A stretch of 64,000 nucleotides of DNA from Todiramphus chloris collaris (Eukaryota; Chordata; Aves; Coraciiformes; Alcedinidae), in the NCBI GenBank assembly GCA_025345505.1, contig JANVCC010000167.1, forward strand, positions 1,031,926-1,095,925. The letters run 5' to 3'. Made by a program: the position numbers and the translations under genes. Below the pieces are notes generated by a model. The model had not been told where the DNA came from, searched no databases, and saw only the letters and a list, made by a program, of their open reading frames with translations. Positions 1 to 14,200 of the stretch are shown in pieces (position 1 is the stretch's first letter; each line of letters starts with the position of its first letter).

Positions 1-689
1 TTTTTTTGCAGTTTTCCTGCCAGCACTTAACAATTAAATTGGAGATAGAACAGAAGTGTGAATTGGGAATAAATACAACAGAAGTGCCTGTCTTCTGACA
101 GTGTTCAGACCTAGCACGCTTTGCCTTGCAGCTACAGGGTGGACAGAAGAGCTTCTCCCGTGCTGTACCAACTCCCAGTGAGTTTCCTGTGACCTTATTT
201 CCCAGCTCAGCATCTGCCTTGGGTGCCTGGAAGGTGGCTGCAGCCAGTGTGGTGCAGATGCCCATGAGGCACTCGCAGGCTGCACCCATGGGTGCTAGCA
301 CTTGGCCACCAAGAAGAGCAATGTATCAGCACTGCCAGGCCACTTGGTTTCACGGTTGACGTTACTGTGTGGAAAATTTGCTTGCTTTGTTGGTTTGTTT
401 CTCTCTCAAGTTTTCTTGTTAGCCAGGGCGCCCATAGAAGGACCTGTTTGGTTCCAGCGAGGGAACCTACACCTCTTCTTTCCACACCTCCTAGCCAGAT
501 CAAGAGCCCCGAGGGTGACTACATCTTACACAAGAGCAGAGCTGGTAGCAGGGTGGTGACTGTAATGCAGGATTTTCCCTGCCTGGTGAGGATTTTACTC
601 TGCAGAAACCAGAAGATAACTCGCTGTTGTAACATTTCCCCACAGGATCATGCTCCACTCAAAGGACAGACAAGGTGCTTTGAAGTAGA
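1..689. other. Left edge, no gene recognised
   Basis: This is single-copy-looking sequence downstream of KLHL8. Short open frames occur on both strands, but none has recognisable protein content or splice support. By conserved gene order AFF1 would be expected further left, outside the window; I see no AFF1 C-terminal exon here. Confidence 0.4.
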
Positions 690-2157
690 AATGTTTTATT
701 GCAGTGTTTTATTATTTACAGTACCGTTCGCTTTGTCCCTGGGTGCTACCAAAGTGCAAGATGTTTGAAAGAGAAAAGCTCGACCACGGCAGCCCAAGAG
801 CAAAACCTGCCCTTGCCTTACACTCGTACTGTTCCTGCCCCTTCCCAGCTACTGAACACAGAGAAGTTTGCTGCACTCCCTGGTCACTTGGAACAATCTG
901 GTTAGCGTGAAACTTTGGTGACAGAAGATTGTGAGCTGTTGCTGTGTTGGAGATAACACAGGAATGGGAATCTGCAGTCTTTCCAGCTGGACTTTGCTCA
1001 GAATTCAGGGTTCCTGTCTGCATAACGAGACACCTTTGTACCCAGCACTGTCAAAGTTGTTATTTCAGGTTTTGACGTAAGCGCTGGTTCATTTCTAGTT
1101 CCTTTTGTTGCTGATTCTCTTTGGTTTATTTAAGCTTTAAGTTGTTTACTTGTTTTGAGGCTAGATCTTCCTGGATTAACTATCTTAAAAGAGCCAGTAC
1201 CTCTAGAATTACCAGAGAGTTGCTACCGGATCCTGGGATTGGACACAGAGTTGCATTTAAAGGTCCTTACAAAATACTGCAACCTCTATGACCTGTTTGC
1301 CACTTCATATAAAAATGGTGGTGCAGGCACCACGGAAGCCTACATTTTCCTACACTTATCACCTCAAAGTAGGACACTGTTCACTTGAGGAACGAGCTCT
1401 CAACAGACACTTGGCTTTTGAGGGTGGTAGGGGGGTAGTTACTGTGAATTTTCTTGGAAGACTTGAGAATTCCAGTATTCCAGCGGCTAAACTCAGGTCA
1501 AGAATCTTTTTAACTTTCTAACAAGTGTATTAAGCTTGAGAAAGTATGTTGAAAAACAGGTTGCAGAAAGAGTTCTTCCAGTTTCCACTGCTGCCAGCAG
1601 TACTTTGGGAGGTGAGCAGTGAACTTCTCTGCTCCAGCTATCTCAGCGTGCCACAGAGATGTCCTTACCCTCGAAAACTCCCGACGCTTTGTGTTACCAA
1701 AGCTCTTGCACAATTGGCAAACGTTTACAGACCAGGTTCCTGAAAATAAGTTCTATGAAATGGCACCCGAGTTCTCCAGAAGACACGTAGCCAGGGCTGT
1801 TGGGTAAGGCTCAGCAGTGCTAACAGCAGCTCTCTCACCCCAGGGCCTGGTTTACAAGTCTCTGCACCAGCTTCCTCAAATGATGCTGAAATGACAGCTT
1901 CTGAAAAATGGGGTGAATGCAGCTCTTGGTGGGTTTTCTTCTGTGAGTCACACTTCTATTCCATGCTTTCACAGGCTTTTCTCTCTCACTATTGATAGAA
2001 AGCCACCAAAACCTTTACAGTTGCAGAAGGTAACATTTTCACAAAGAAAATGTCTTGTTTTTCTTTCTTACCCTACCATACAGAACACGGGTGTTGAAAA
2101 GCTCCGAGTTGCCTCCCTACTGTGATTCCTCTGGAAGCGTGGAGGAGGCAGCAGAGC
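690..2157 (-). other. KLHL8: Probable KLHL8 3'UTR
   Basis: The stretch left of the stop codon shows no coding exon or repeat that I recognise. Minus-strand AATAAA hexamers lie at 1125-1130, 708-713 and 695-700, so a 3'UTR of about 1.0-1.5 kb is plausible. The true cleavage site cannot be read from the sequence. Confidence 0.4.
695..713 (-). terminator. Candidate KLHL8 polyadenylation signals
   Basis: Two AATAAA hexamers on the minus strand (complement TTTATT at 708-713 and 695-700) lie about 1.45 kb downstream of the KLHL8 stop. They are candidates only; another AATAAA lies at 1125-1130. Confidence 0.35.
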
Positions 2158-2281
2158 TCACATGCAGTCAACAACATTGCTGGATCCTTGGCCCACGTCC
2201 CGGATCTGGCTGCTGAGACAAGAGCACACGGCGACGCCAGCTCCTGCCCTGCAGTGTGACACAGAGCCAACCAGTTCCCAC
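2158..2281 (-). CDS. KLHL8: KLHL8 last coding exon
   Basis: This 124-nt coding part runs from WELVGSVSHCRAGAGVAVC to NVVDCM and a TGA whose complement lies at 2158-2160. The acceptor is CCTTTTAG. It shows the gene is complete at its 3' end and that the 3'UTR runs leftward from 2157. Confidence 0.95.
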
Positions 2282-5200
2282 CTAAAAGGAGATGGCAGAG
2301 GGGAAAAGAAAAGTAAGTTCCTGGCCTTTCTGAGCAACTTGAAAGTATTTCTTTTCTGTGTTTGAAATTCTATTATACGCTGGTTTACTCTGCACAGAAA
2401 TACAGCCTGCTAGTTTGGGTTTTTTTCTTAGTTCTCTGGTAAATTCAGAATCACAGAATGGTGGGGGTTGGAAGGGACCTCTGGAAATCATCGAGTCCAA
2501 CCCCCCTGCCAGAGCAGGGTCACCCAGGGCAGCCCACACAGGAACAGATCCAGGGGGGTTGAAAAGTCTCCAGAGAAGGAGAGTCCACAACCTCTCTGGG
2601 CAGCCTCTTCCAAGCTCTGGCACCCTCACATCAAAGAAGTTCCTCCTTATGTTTGAGGTGGAACTTCCTGTGTTCCAGTTTGTGACCATTGCCGCTTGTC
2701 TTATCCCAGGGCACCACTGACAAGAGCCTGGCCCCTTCCACTTGACCCCCACCCCTCAGATATTTGTAACCATTCATAAGATCCCCTCTCAGGCTTCTCT
2801 TCTCCAGGCCAAACAGCCCCAGGGCTCTCAGCCTTTCCTCACAAGAGAGATGTTCCAGTCCCTTCATCATCCTCGTAGCCTCCCTTGGACTCTCTCTCCA
2901 GGATTTCCCTGTCCCTCTTGAACTGGGGAGCCCAGAGCTGGACACAATGCTCCAGATGGGGTCTCACCAGTGCAGAGTAGAGGGGGAGGAGAACCCCCCT
3001 TGACCTGGTGGCCACACTCTTCTTGATGCCCCCCAGGAGACCATTGGCCTTCCTGGCCACAAGGGCCAATTGCTGTCCCGTGGAGAACTTCTTGTCCACC
3101 AGGATTCCAAGGTCCCTCTCCATGGAGCTGCTTTCCAGTGTGTCTACCCCTAACCTGTACTGGTACATGCTGTTGATCCTCCCCAGGTTGTTGAACTTCA
3201 TTAGGTTGCCTTTGCTCAGCTCTCCAGTCTGTCCAGACCTCACTGGAAGGCAGCACAGGTCCGGTCTATCAGCCACTCCTCCCAGTTTAGCGTCATCAGC
3301 AAACTTGCTGAGGGTCCACTCTATCCACAAGTTTGCTGATGATACTAAACTGGGAGGAGTGGCTGATACACCGGAAAGTACAATTTATTGTGAAATCAGA
3401 TTGAAACAACCAGAAGAACAAAGGGAAGAGGACACGGGATGGAGAGGGGGTGCTTAAATATTTACAAGAAAATAGTGGCATAAGCAGCACTCATGATGCT
3501 AGTGAGGGATATTACTCAAATTTTCACCAGGAAACAAGAAATAAGACTCCTGCTGCACGCCGCTTCCTGTTAACATTGTTTTGCCACAGGCAGATTGTCA
3601 TTGCTTCGGGTGAAATACAACCATACCTGTTCCCCGTGGGGTCAAACGCTTCCACTGTGTTCAGGTAGGCGTTGCCATTGTGGCCTCCGACTGCAAATAT
3701 TTTCCCCATCAGCGTGGCGATGCCAACACCTCCCCTGGGGGTCGTCAGCTCCGCCACATATTCCCACCTGTTACTGCGTGGGTCGAAACGTTCCACTGAG
3801 CTCAGAGGGGAGTTGTCATCGAAGCCACCTGCAAAGAAGCATCGCGGTACCGGTTTGCAACCACTCGTCGTGCCAGTGAGATCCGGGACTGGCTTTATCG
3901 GGGCCGTTCAGGGGGTTGCTGTCCAGCTCGTATTTCTTCACGTGAGTTTTACAAGTGCCTAAAAATTAATTTAAGGGCTCTCCCTCCTGTCACCACACAA
4001 TCAGCTCCAAGAGTCACAGTTTTTGTCTACTCATGTTGCAAGGAGAGGTGTTTCTGTGGTTTTTCTCCTTGAATTCCACAGTTAGAAAGGAACAGCTTCT
4101 ACTTTGGAATAGAAAAAAACTAAGTCCCATAAAAGGATGAGCTTTTGGCTTAAGTAAAGTGTTTTCAAACTACAGCTTTGCTAAATACTCAAGTAGGAAA
4201 AAGCAAAAGAATAAAAATCCCTAAGTAAGACATCAGTGATGCGTTCCCCTTGCTGGGGCAGCTGTCAGAGGAGCATTTGGCTTCTCTTTTTTTTTTAATC
4301 ACTTAGGATAATGCAGAAGACGGAGCTCTGCAGCTGTCAGTATGGCAGTGTCTACCTGGCGTCTTGGAAGAGGCTGCCCAGAGGGGTTGTGGAGTCTCCT
4401 TCTCTGGAGGCATTTAAAACCCACCTGGACGTGTTCCTGTGTGACCTACTCTAGGTGACCCTGCTCTGGCAGGGGGGTTGGACTCGATGATCTTTTGAGG
4501 TCCCTTCCAACCCCTAACGTTCTGTGTGATCCTCCTCAGGGAAGCAGAGAGATGCAAGGCAGAGCAGAACAAGACAAGCCTAGGACAGCAGGCTGTGGAG
4601 TAAGTATAATCACCATGGGAAGCGACTGTCGTCTACGCTCGGAACTAGAGTGGTTTTAAGAGTGTATGAACCTAAGAATCATTTTCCTGAAAGGAAACTC
4701 GGGATTAGTGAGTCTCGAGAAGATTTTCTACATAGACTTATTGTCTACAATATAAATATATTGTCTATAATATATATATAGTCATATGAAATTAATAACC
4801 TTCCTGAAAGGACCTGCTTTTTCTTTCCTGGTTAACATACATTCACGTAAGCACACCCTGGTTGTGCCTGCTTTCTTCTCCTGCCCAAAGTACAGGTCAG
4901 GTCTATGCGTTCCCCAGTTCTTCTAGCAACAACAGCCTCTTCCACATGCCAGTCCTTGGCAGAAACAGCAAGACAAAAAGCCCCATCCCTACTCACCGAC
5001 AACGTACAAGCAGCCGTGGAGCTCGCTGACACCGTTGCCAGCTCTTCTCTGACCCATCTCTTTCACTTCTATCCACTTGTCCAAATGGGGATCGTATTTT
5101 TCCACGCTGGAAAGAGATGCTACACCATCGTTGCCTCCCACGGCATAAACGTGGCTCTGGGAAGCAGGTGCACGAGGAAAGATTATTTGTAGTGTGTATG

Positions 5201-8200
5201 GATTTACTCAGCTTTTCCTAAGCCATGTTGTAGTAAAACACAGTGTGTCTATAGTGTCCTAATTAGTGAATTTAAGAATTCCAACAACAGACTGAATTAT
5301 CTAATGACTTCTAAGTGTTACGACCCAGTTAAAGGAGGGGAAAAAGGGAGGTGGTGTTGCAGGTGTTTTGCAGAGCTTACAGGGTGACAGGGGGGTTAAA
5401 GTGCGGGTGCATCCACTACCTTTAAACACAGTAACCATGACAAACCTCCACCAGACAGGAAGCATTAGCCTGATTTTACTACAAGAGTCCTGGTATTTGC
5501 TTCTCAAATAGTGTTGAAACAGGGAGCACAGTTCAGTTTGATATGAGTGTTATCCTAACTACCCTCATCTTCTGCACGGTTCCGTAGGATTTTGATGACC
5601 TCAGACCCACCAGCTACATTTTGTTGAAGACCTCATTTTCTGCCTCGTTCCAGGCAAATTTGCAAATCTTCCTCAGGTGGCCCCAGCTTGGGCTGAAATA
5701 GTCACTTACCACAAGGGCTACGGAGCCAACTCCTCCCCTGGGAGTGTTCATCGGGGCGACTGCACTCCAGCGATCCGAGTCAATGTCGTACCTTTCCACA
5801 TCGCTGAAGCAAGTGTTGTCATCTAAACCTCCTATCGCGTAAATGGGGCCACCGAGGGAGGCAAGAGCAATTCCTCTCCTAAGAAAACCACAGGATCAAT
5901 ACCTCAGTGCAAATCCTTAAGGAAAGGGAATGGGAAAGAGATATCGAGAGCAATGTTGCCTGACTGGCACCTGTTTCAAACTACGGGGCGGGGGGGGAAG
6001 CAACGAATATTTACAAAGTGAAGTTTAGAATCAGTAAGGACCAGGAACTGTGCTTGGCCCTCTGCACATCTGCATCAGTCTTGGTCCTGAAAGTCTTTTG
6101 TATGTTTGGAGTTGAAATGAAAAACTCTACAGTTGTCATCTTAACTCCACCTCGGTTTTCCCAGGCCCCTGTATGTTACTCTGTGATCCACCAACAGTTG
6201 CAGCTTGAATATTTTTAGACTGCAAAAAGACAAAGCTCCTGTTTGAAAAGCTTAAAGGGGGGGGGGGAAGGTAGAAGGGGCATGAAATGCTGTGCTGACT
6301 AAATGTCACCTAAGGCCCAAGTCCTCTACATACATGCTTGGATAGGTGAGATTGTCTCCGTTACTTGATTTCTTTCTCTTGGTACTGAATTTTATAGCTC
6401 CTATCTTGTTTCATTGAATCTGATGGAGAACTAAAAGCTGATGGTTTGAACGTTGGTATAGCTGCTGCTACAATTTGGGAACGATTTGGGTTGATATTAA
6501 TATTAATATATTATTTAAAGGCAAACCTGTGCTGGGTATTAGCTGACTGAACTCTAGTGAGCTGTAAATGCATTTTCTGCAGTCTGTTATTTTCTGCTAA
6601 GACTGAGTGAAAAACAGTTGTCAGATATTTATTCTTTTTTTCTACTGAGTCTGCCAAGATGAGAGTACAATCAGTAATATAACATGAAAAAGAATGTAAG
6701 CATGAAGTTTCTGCTTTAGCTACCCAGAGAGGTGATTTACTATTGAATTGTGTCATTACACAAAGGGCAGGTTCTCAGATACCCAGGCAGGAGCCAGAGA
6801 GGCACAATCTTGCTACAGATCAAACATTGTGGCAGTATCCTGGGGCTTATCTTAAATTGCCTCAGGAGATAACACAGCCTCCATCATTTTTTTTACTGAG
6901 AATGTGCCCTGGGGTGGTGGCAGGAAGGGGAGCAAGAAAGTTTGGGTCTTCTGCTTTGATTAGGTCACAGCAACAATTAGCTGTGCTCAGTGTTTTACTC
7001 CTACTACTTGTACACTATGCTTTTAGAAACAACAGATAACAAAATGGGCTGTAGGTTTAAAGAGGCTGGTTTAAGTGACAGCAGAAACAAAAAATTACAG
7101 CTCTGTGAGTCCAGTATCTCCTTAAAAGAATCTGAAATGTTAAAAGGGCACGAAAAATCCTCAGTCTGACTTTCAGTGGTTTAGTGCTTCTGGCCTTTTG
7201 GGGCAAAAACATTGTTTTCCTGGACATGAAGTATTTCACTGTGCATGCTGTGATGGCAGTTACCTCGCTTATTCTTAAAATGAACAAAAACCCCACAGAA
7301 CCAGTTAATTGGTGCCAAGGTTTTTTCATCAGGAATAGCAGAAAGGCCCTAGATATCAGAATGTAAGTGCAGCTGGAGCAGAAAAGCTCTCCGCTCCAGA
7401 AGCCAGCCCTGCAGGAAAGAAAAATAAAAAGAGAGAAAAAGATAATAAAAGCAAAAAAGGAAAGTCACAAAAATAGGAGAAAATAAAACCTCCTAAAAAT
7501 AGCAGCCTAGAAACCCAAATAAAAGCAAGACAGAGACATAAAGGATCTATCACAGAGTAGGACTTAGATTCCAGACCATGAGCCACCTACCTCTTTGTGT
7601 TCATTGATGCCTTCATCATCCACTTGTTTGTGAGAGGATCAAATACTTCCATGCTTCCTAAGTGCTCATTGCCATCGTGTCCACCTACTGCGTAGACTTT
7701 GCCTGAAACACATCCACAGAGATTGCTCGGCAACCTTTCCGTTTTCATTTAGGTAGCAGCCCACCTCTGTGGAGACAAAAAGCTCTAAAAAAAGGTTAAA
7801 GTTGGCAAATGTTTTCATAGAATCATGAAGGTCGGAAACGACCTTCAAGATCATCAAGTCCAACCGTCTACTAAACATTATCAGGACCACTGAGCCATCT
7901 CTTGAAGTGCCACATCTGGGTGTTTGCTGAACCCCTCCAGGGATGGGGACTCCAGCCTCTCCCTGGGCACCCTGTTCCAAGGCCTTACCACTCTCTCAGC
8001 AAAGACGTTTTTCCTGATATCCAACCTAAACCTCCCCTGGTGCAACTTCAGCCTCTTGTCCCATCACTAGTCACCTGGGAGAATATCAGGATTTTAATAT
8101 TTTCAATATCAGGATTTTAGTAAGTATGTACTTTGGTTTTATATGCTGTATTCAACCAGAGATCTGTTCTAAGATGGACTTTTATACAACGCTTGAGATA

Positions 8201-11200
8201 GGTAAGCAAAAAAACTCTTTGCATCACCTGGCTACTGCAGGTCAGATGAGTTTTGGACATTTATATCAGTCCTTCCAGATTTTCTGTGGGGGGAAAATAA
8301 GATCTGTGTTTTGGTGCAGCAACACAGGCACTATGGTGGACAAGGAGAAGCTGCATCAGGAGTGCTAAGCTGCTCTGGACTGCACAGACCTGGTTTCAGA
8401 GGATGGAGAGACAAAAATCAAGGTAGGTCTGCTCTTGGAAGGGTTATGGTCTTACTGACTTGTTTGTATGCTAGTTGTGAGTACTAGAAAAGTCTGGGTG
8501 ACACTGCTGTCTTTAGAAATGGATTTAAATTGATTCTGTAGTATCCACTTCTTTAGAAATGGATTTAAATGGATTAAAAAACCCCAAAAATCACTTAATT
8601 AAGGCAAGAGGCTATATACGGTTCATAGACTCATAGAATAGTTCGGGTAGGAAGGGACCTTCTAGAGGTCATCTAGTGCAGCCCCCCCCCGTGCCCAGTG
8701 ATAGGACGAAAGGCAATGGTCACAAACTGGAACACAGGAAGTTCTACCTCAACATGAGGAGAAGCTTCTTTGGTGTGAGGGTGCCAGAGCCTGGAAGAGG
8801 CTGCCCAGAGAGGCTGTGGAGTCTCCTTCTCTGGAGACTTTCCAACCCCCCTGGATCTGTTCCTGTGTGGGCTGCCCTGGGTGACCCTGCTCTGGCAGGG
8901 GGGTTGGACTCGATCTCCAGAGGTCCCTTCTCAACCCCTACCACTCTATGATTCTGTGACCTTCACCTAGATTAGGTTACTCAGAGCCCTGTCCAAGTTG
9001 ACCGTGAATGCTTCCAGAGATGGGGCATCTACCACCTCTCTGGGCATCTTGTTTCAGTGTTTCACTACCTTCACTGTAAAAAAAGTCTTCCTTATATCTG
9101 GTCTAAATGTACCCTCTTCTAGTTTAAAACCATCACCCCTTGTCCTGTTGTAACAGGCCCTACTGAAAAGTTTGCCCCTCTCTTTCTTATAAGCCCCCTT
9201 TAAGTACTGGAAGGCCACAAGAAGGTCTCCCCAGAGCCTTCCCCAGGCTGAAGAAACCCAACTCTCTCAGTTGGCTTTTCATTACGCGTGCTCGCAGGCT
9301 GTTTGGGCATCACAAACCCCTTCATGGGCTTCACTGAACTGAAGACTATCCAACAGTCAAACCATTGCTAGACAGACTTATTTAGTCCAAGTAGAAATTA
9401 CAGAGCAAGGAGGGAACAAATGCCTTTTTGAAGAGGGTTACTGACCTCCCACGGAGATCACACCCACGTGCCTTCTCCTGCTGTTCATTTCAGGGCCAAA
9501 GAACCAGTTGTTCTTACTGATGGAGTAACACTCGATGCTGCGAAACGGGTCACCCGATCCACCTCTACCACCGACACAGAACAGCACACCTGAAGAAGAC
9601 AGAGCAGCTTTACCAGAAAACTAGCAGGAAGACAGGGGGTCAAGTTGTACAGCAGAGGGAACTGAAAATAATGTAGGTGGGGAGCGAGTCGTTATTTCAT
9701 TTCAAGGGGCACGATCATCGCCCTGCGGAATTGGAGGCTGGATTTTGGCCTTTGCTCAGCATGCTGCTACGGCAATTAGCGATCGATGCTCTTGCAAAAC
9801 CCACATGTACTCTAAATAGGTGCGCTTTTTTTTGTGGTTTTGCTTAGGGAGATAAACAGATTGTCAAATATAACCATGTAAAAATTAGTATTTGCTGTCT
9901 AATATTAGTCACCCGCTTTTGGTGGGTTAGCCAAAGAGCTGAAAAGGTAGCTCAACCTTCTCCCACCAAAAGGTAAGTGTCCAGAGGTTTTGGTGTAGCC
10001 TTGAGCATACCACCTGGTCATACTTCAGAGTTCTAGCTGTAATACAGATAGAGCCAATCAGGAGAAATTGGAGCCAATCAGGAGAAATTAATAATGCTCA
10101 AAAGGAAAAAAAAAAAAAAAAGACTGCTAGAGTTCTCCTAGGAAAATTCCCTAATTACCAGAGAGGTACACAAGGGTTTTCCCAATTTTGAGTTAATAAC
10201 CATTTATACCGAGCTGTCTAATCCTGCACAGAAGCCTTTTGTCCACACCACTCCCTACTGGATAATCAGACACACATTTAATTACCAGCAGTCTGCTTCC
10301 TTGGTGTTGTACGAATGGAGTACTCAAAGTCTGGCACTGCCCTGCTGCTCAGGTGAAGGTGGTAGTTTCTTGCTTCATCCAGCAAATCCCTACATTTTAG
10401 ATTCTGCTTGACAATCTCTTCCTTTGCCACAACACCCATAAGGAAACAAATGGGCAAGAGAGGCAGCCGTACCTGACAGAAATGAACACAGTTGGAGTAA
10501 CTGGCTGAACTGGCCGAGTCTCACCGTTTACAGTGACGCACGCGGAACAGACGGCAGCTTCTGAGCCAGCTGGCAGCCCCACGCTCCTCGCTTAAAAGAG
10601 CCTCTTTTCATATTTTTGATCATTTTATTGGGTTTTTCTTTCCAAAATAACAGCGATATGAACAGTTGTTTTTAGCGACGAATGTTTTGCTACAACCGTT
10701 TGCAGTTCAGCATCAGAAATCCTGTCCCTCGGTCCGGGCTGAGCAGAGGAAGAAGCGTTGCTGCCCGCGCTTGCGACTGCGCCTGCCCGGTGTGATGCTG
10801 GTGCCACCCGTGACTTCACCAGCATGGCCTGCGTCAGGTTGGTGTGCCGAGGGTGAATTGCCAGCTCGGTGCTCTGCCACCGTAGGAGAGCTTTTGCTAG
10901 AATGGTTCCTTTTCTTTGGGTGGCAAGTCAAAGGAGGAAACACTGACAGCATCGAGTAAGTGGTTGTTAAGGGGGTGCTGCTAGTGCAGCAACACCTTTC
11001 TCTAGCGTGGGCTCAGCAGACTACAGGAGTCAAGATTCCTCCCCAGATCCTGCCTGTTGTTCCCCCAGAACAAAGCTGGTGGGCAGGCTGAGGAATGGAA
11101 GGCTCTTCTGGGGGAGGTCACTGCCCAGAGCAGCCCCCAGTCACAGGACAAATCTGGAATAAGGAAATAAGGTCAGGCTCTCTAAGACTGACCTGAAATG

Positions 11201-14200
11201 TCCTCCTCCCTGCAGTCTTAGTTCAGCAAACCTTTAACGTGTCCTTGTGAGGAATATGAAATACAATCAGGCGCTAAAGTGGGATGTGTGTCAGGAGGCG
11301 GGGAACTGAAGCAAACCATCATCTGACTTCCTGTGGTTTGGAGTCAGTGCTGTCAAGCAGCTCCCAGTTACCTGAGCAGCAATGCTGAAGGAGAAGTCCA
11401 GTATCCCCAGTGCTTCTCAGAGCAGTGGGATCATGCTGTATTATGGCTCACAAGTGTCCCTGTCTTCAAGTAAGCAAATGTCTCTACCGTTTCTTCCTTA
11501 CCTGCTTGCATTCAGTCCCAGTTCTTCCTCTGCTCTTCCCCAGCTTATCTTAGGCTGATTACAAGCAGCACTGTAGCCCTGCTAACAGGCTGGTGAGGTT
11601 TCAGTGAGAACTCAAGGCTGACAAATTCAGAATCTCCTAACAGTGGAACCCAGAAGGCTGATTATAATATGGATAGTAACTGTCAAGAAGCCCAGTTGTG
11701 TTTTCTGCTAGCAAGAATGTACAAATAAACTGCTGGCTCCACATCCTCTAGCAAATAACTCCTGTCTGTGGGAAGGGGGTGACTTTTTCATTGCTTTGTC
11801 CTAGACTCTGGTTTCCATGAATAGAATAAAGCTGTTAATCTCATCTGTTAGCATAACTGAGTAGTAAAAATCAATCTCTTTTTGCATTATTTATTTAAAT
11901 CTCAAATTATATTGCCTGTAAATTTAATGACAGCATCCTGGAGTGGGTTTTTTGGTACTAAAAACCTCATGCTAGTCTAGCTGAAACTGAAGGTCGGGTT
12001 GTTGGAAGGCAGTTAATGAAACAGTTGTGATCTTTTAGCAGGAAATGTGTAAAATGATGCACAAAGACAGTGACAGCAGCACATTAGTGGGCATCGTGCT
12101 ACTCCCAGGATGCCACTATGAGCAGTTCTGCCAAATGCAAACTATTCACATCGGAGTTCAGTAACTGAAACAGCACAGTTGATCCTACCTGCTGAGATCC
12201 ACAGGGCGTTTTGCAGCGCCTGGCTGTACCTGCCTCCTCCCCAGCAGTGGTTCTCCATACCTGCCTCAAATGACTGTGTTTTAAACACCCACAACCAGTG
12301 CATATGGAGCTTGAATAGCTGAAGTGCCTCACGCTTTGACAGGAGGCAGTTGGGTGGAGGGTCAAATAAACTGAGCTGAGTGACCTTTTGCTACCTGCTC
12401 GTGTTTCTTTCAGAAGCAGCGGACTCGTATTGAGTCCGGATGATGAAACTGCAAGCTCCTTTTGGATCTTGCAGGTAACCAGCAGTGGTAGTCCCCGTGA
12501 GCATTCAAGGGTCTAGCGTAGGGTTTCCTAGCCTGCTCGTACAGCTAACATACCTTGGTCTTTTGTTAATTAATGTTAATATGGGACATTCTGGAAGGAG
12601 CAGAGCTTCACGTGACATATTTCTGTTACAGTTTTACATTCCTAGCCATGTAAAAAAAAACCTCAACAGCTTTGCTCTCCTTTCTTAAGTAGAAATACTT
12701 ACCAGCAAGGGAAGTATTTCAGACTGTCGTAGTGTGAAACAAAGTGAAGTGATGGCTTTATGGCTGTCTGCTATGTGTAAATCTTAACAAGTTTCTGTTC
12801 TCCCACAGATGCGGCTTTTTGTTGGCTCCCCACCCCCCCCCCACCCCCCCCAGCCACAAGCACAAACTGAATCCTCCCCTCTCTACAGAAACAAGGAGAC
12901 GACTTCTCCTTGACATTCAAGAGACGTAACCTGCTTGCAGCGTCAACTCACAACCATGAATTGCAACCGGATGAGGCACCGACTCCTAAGACCATTCTTC
13001 ACCTTGAGATCTACCTAAGTACAAGCAGCTGATCACGCAACCGAACCAGCGCCGAGACAGGCACCGGGCACCTTCCATCTGCCCTACCTGCGCGAGTATT
13101 TCATCCAGCCAGGTCGCGTGGTGCTGCGGATTGGCCAGCAGCCACTTAAGAGCAGCGTTGTAAACTTGCTTCTCGTTGTCGATATTCAGGTCGCTGGAGG
13201 ACAGGAGTTTATGGAGGTGCTGCGGGGACACACTGATGAAATCTTCGCACTCCACCACTTCGGCGAAGTGGTGGCAAGCGTACTGATCGGCCATGTCCAT
13301 CAGGTCGATGCGGTTGTGGCTCTCGGCGAACGCCCTGACCGCCAGGCAGTTGGAGGGATGGAAGTGCAGTTTCATGTATTCGCAGCAGGCTTTGGCTACC
13401 AGTTCCACCTGCAGAATGCAAGCGGCGTACAAGAGGGGCTGGACGTTGTCCACCGTAAGAGTAAGCCGGGAGGAGTACACGAACTTCACAAGGTCTTCTA
13501 TGGCGTCGCCGTCAAAGTCCCTGATCTCGATCAGCGTCTGCTTGGCTTCGGCCATTTCCGAAAGGAACATGGCTCTGAAGTAAGGTATCACGCAAGCTAG
13601 TACCAGTTTGTGGCAGGAGATGAGCTTTGAACCCACCTGGAAAACAGAGCAATGGAAAAAAAAAGCCCCAGTTTTTTTTACTGGAATGTCAGTTTTGGCT
13701 AAGGAAGGATAGACTTCGGGTAAAAAGAATTCCCAATTTGATACGCGGTGAGCTACTGTATTTTCTTCAAACAAATGATCTCCATTTGCCCTGGACTTCT
13801 GACATCAGGTCAATGTATTGAGCTACTGTATTTTGTTCAAATTAATTCCATTTGCCCTGGACTTCTGACACTAGGTGAACGTATCGAGCTACTGTATTTT
13901 GGTCCAATTAATTCCATTTGCCCTGGATTTCTGACATTAGGTCAGTGTCGCCCAAGCAGATCTGAGTTGTAACTCAGCTGCCAGAACAGGACAAGGCCGT
14001 AAGACAGGAAGCAACAGCACTGCTGCACTGAACTTGCTTTTCTTTAAGATCCTTTTTTATAAATGAAACACCCTTAGGAACCTTCTAGATGCAGTTTGGA
14101 GCCAGGAGGAGACTGCTAGGCACTTGTTTTATGTGCATTCAGAGCCTTTAAGGAGGGCTGGGGGTGGAAATTGTCAAGTGTCATTTTTAGACTACTTACT

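Noticed and set aside
34-503. Overlapping minus-strand open frames at the left edge
   Set aside because: None resembles KLHL8 or AFF1. The true KLHL8 end is at 2158, so these lie in or past the 3'UTR.
13118-13600. 160-codon plus-strand open frame
   Set aside because: It is a shadow of the KLHL8 BTB exon.
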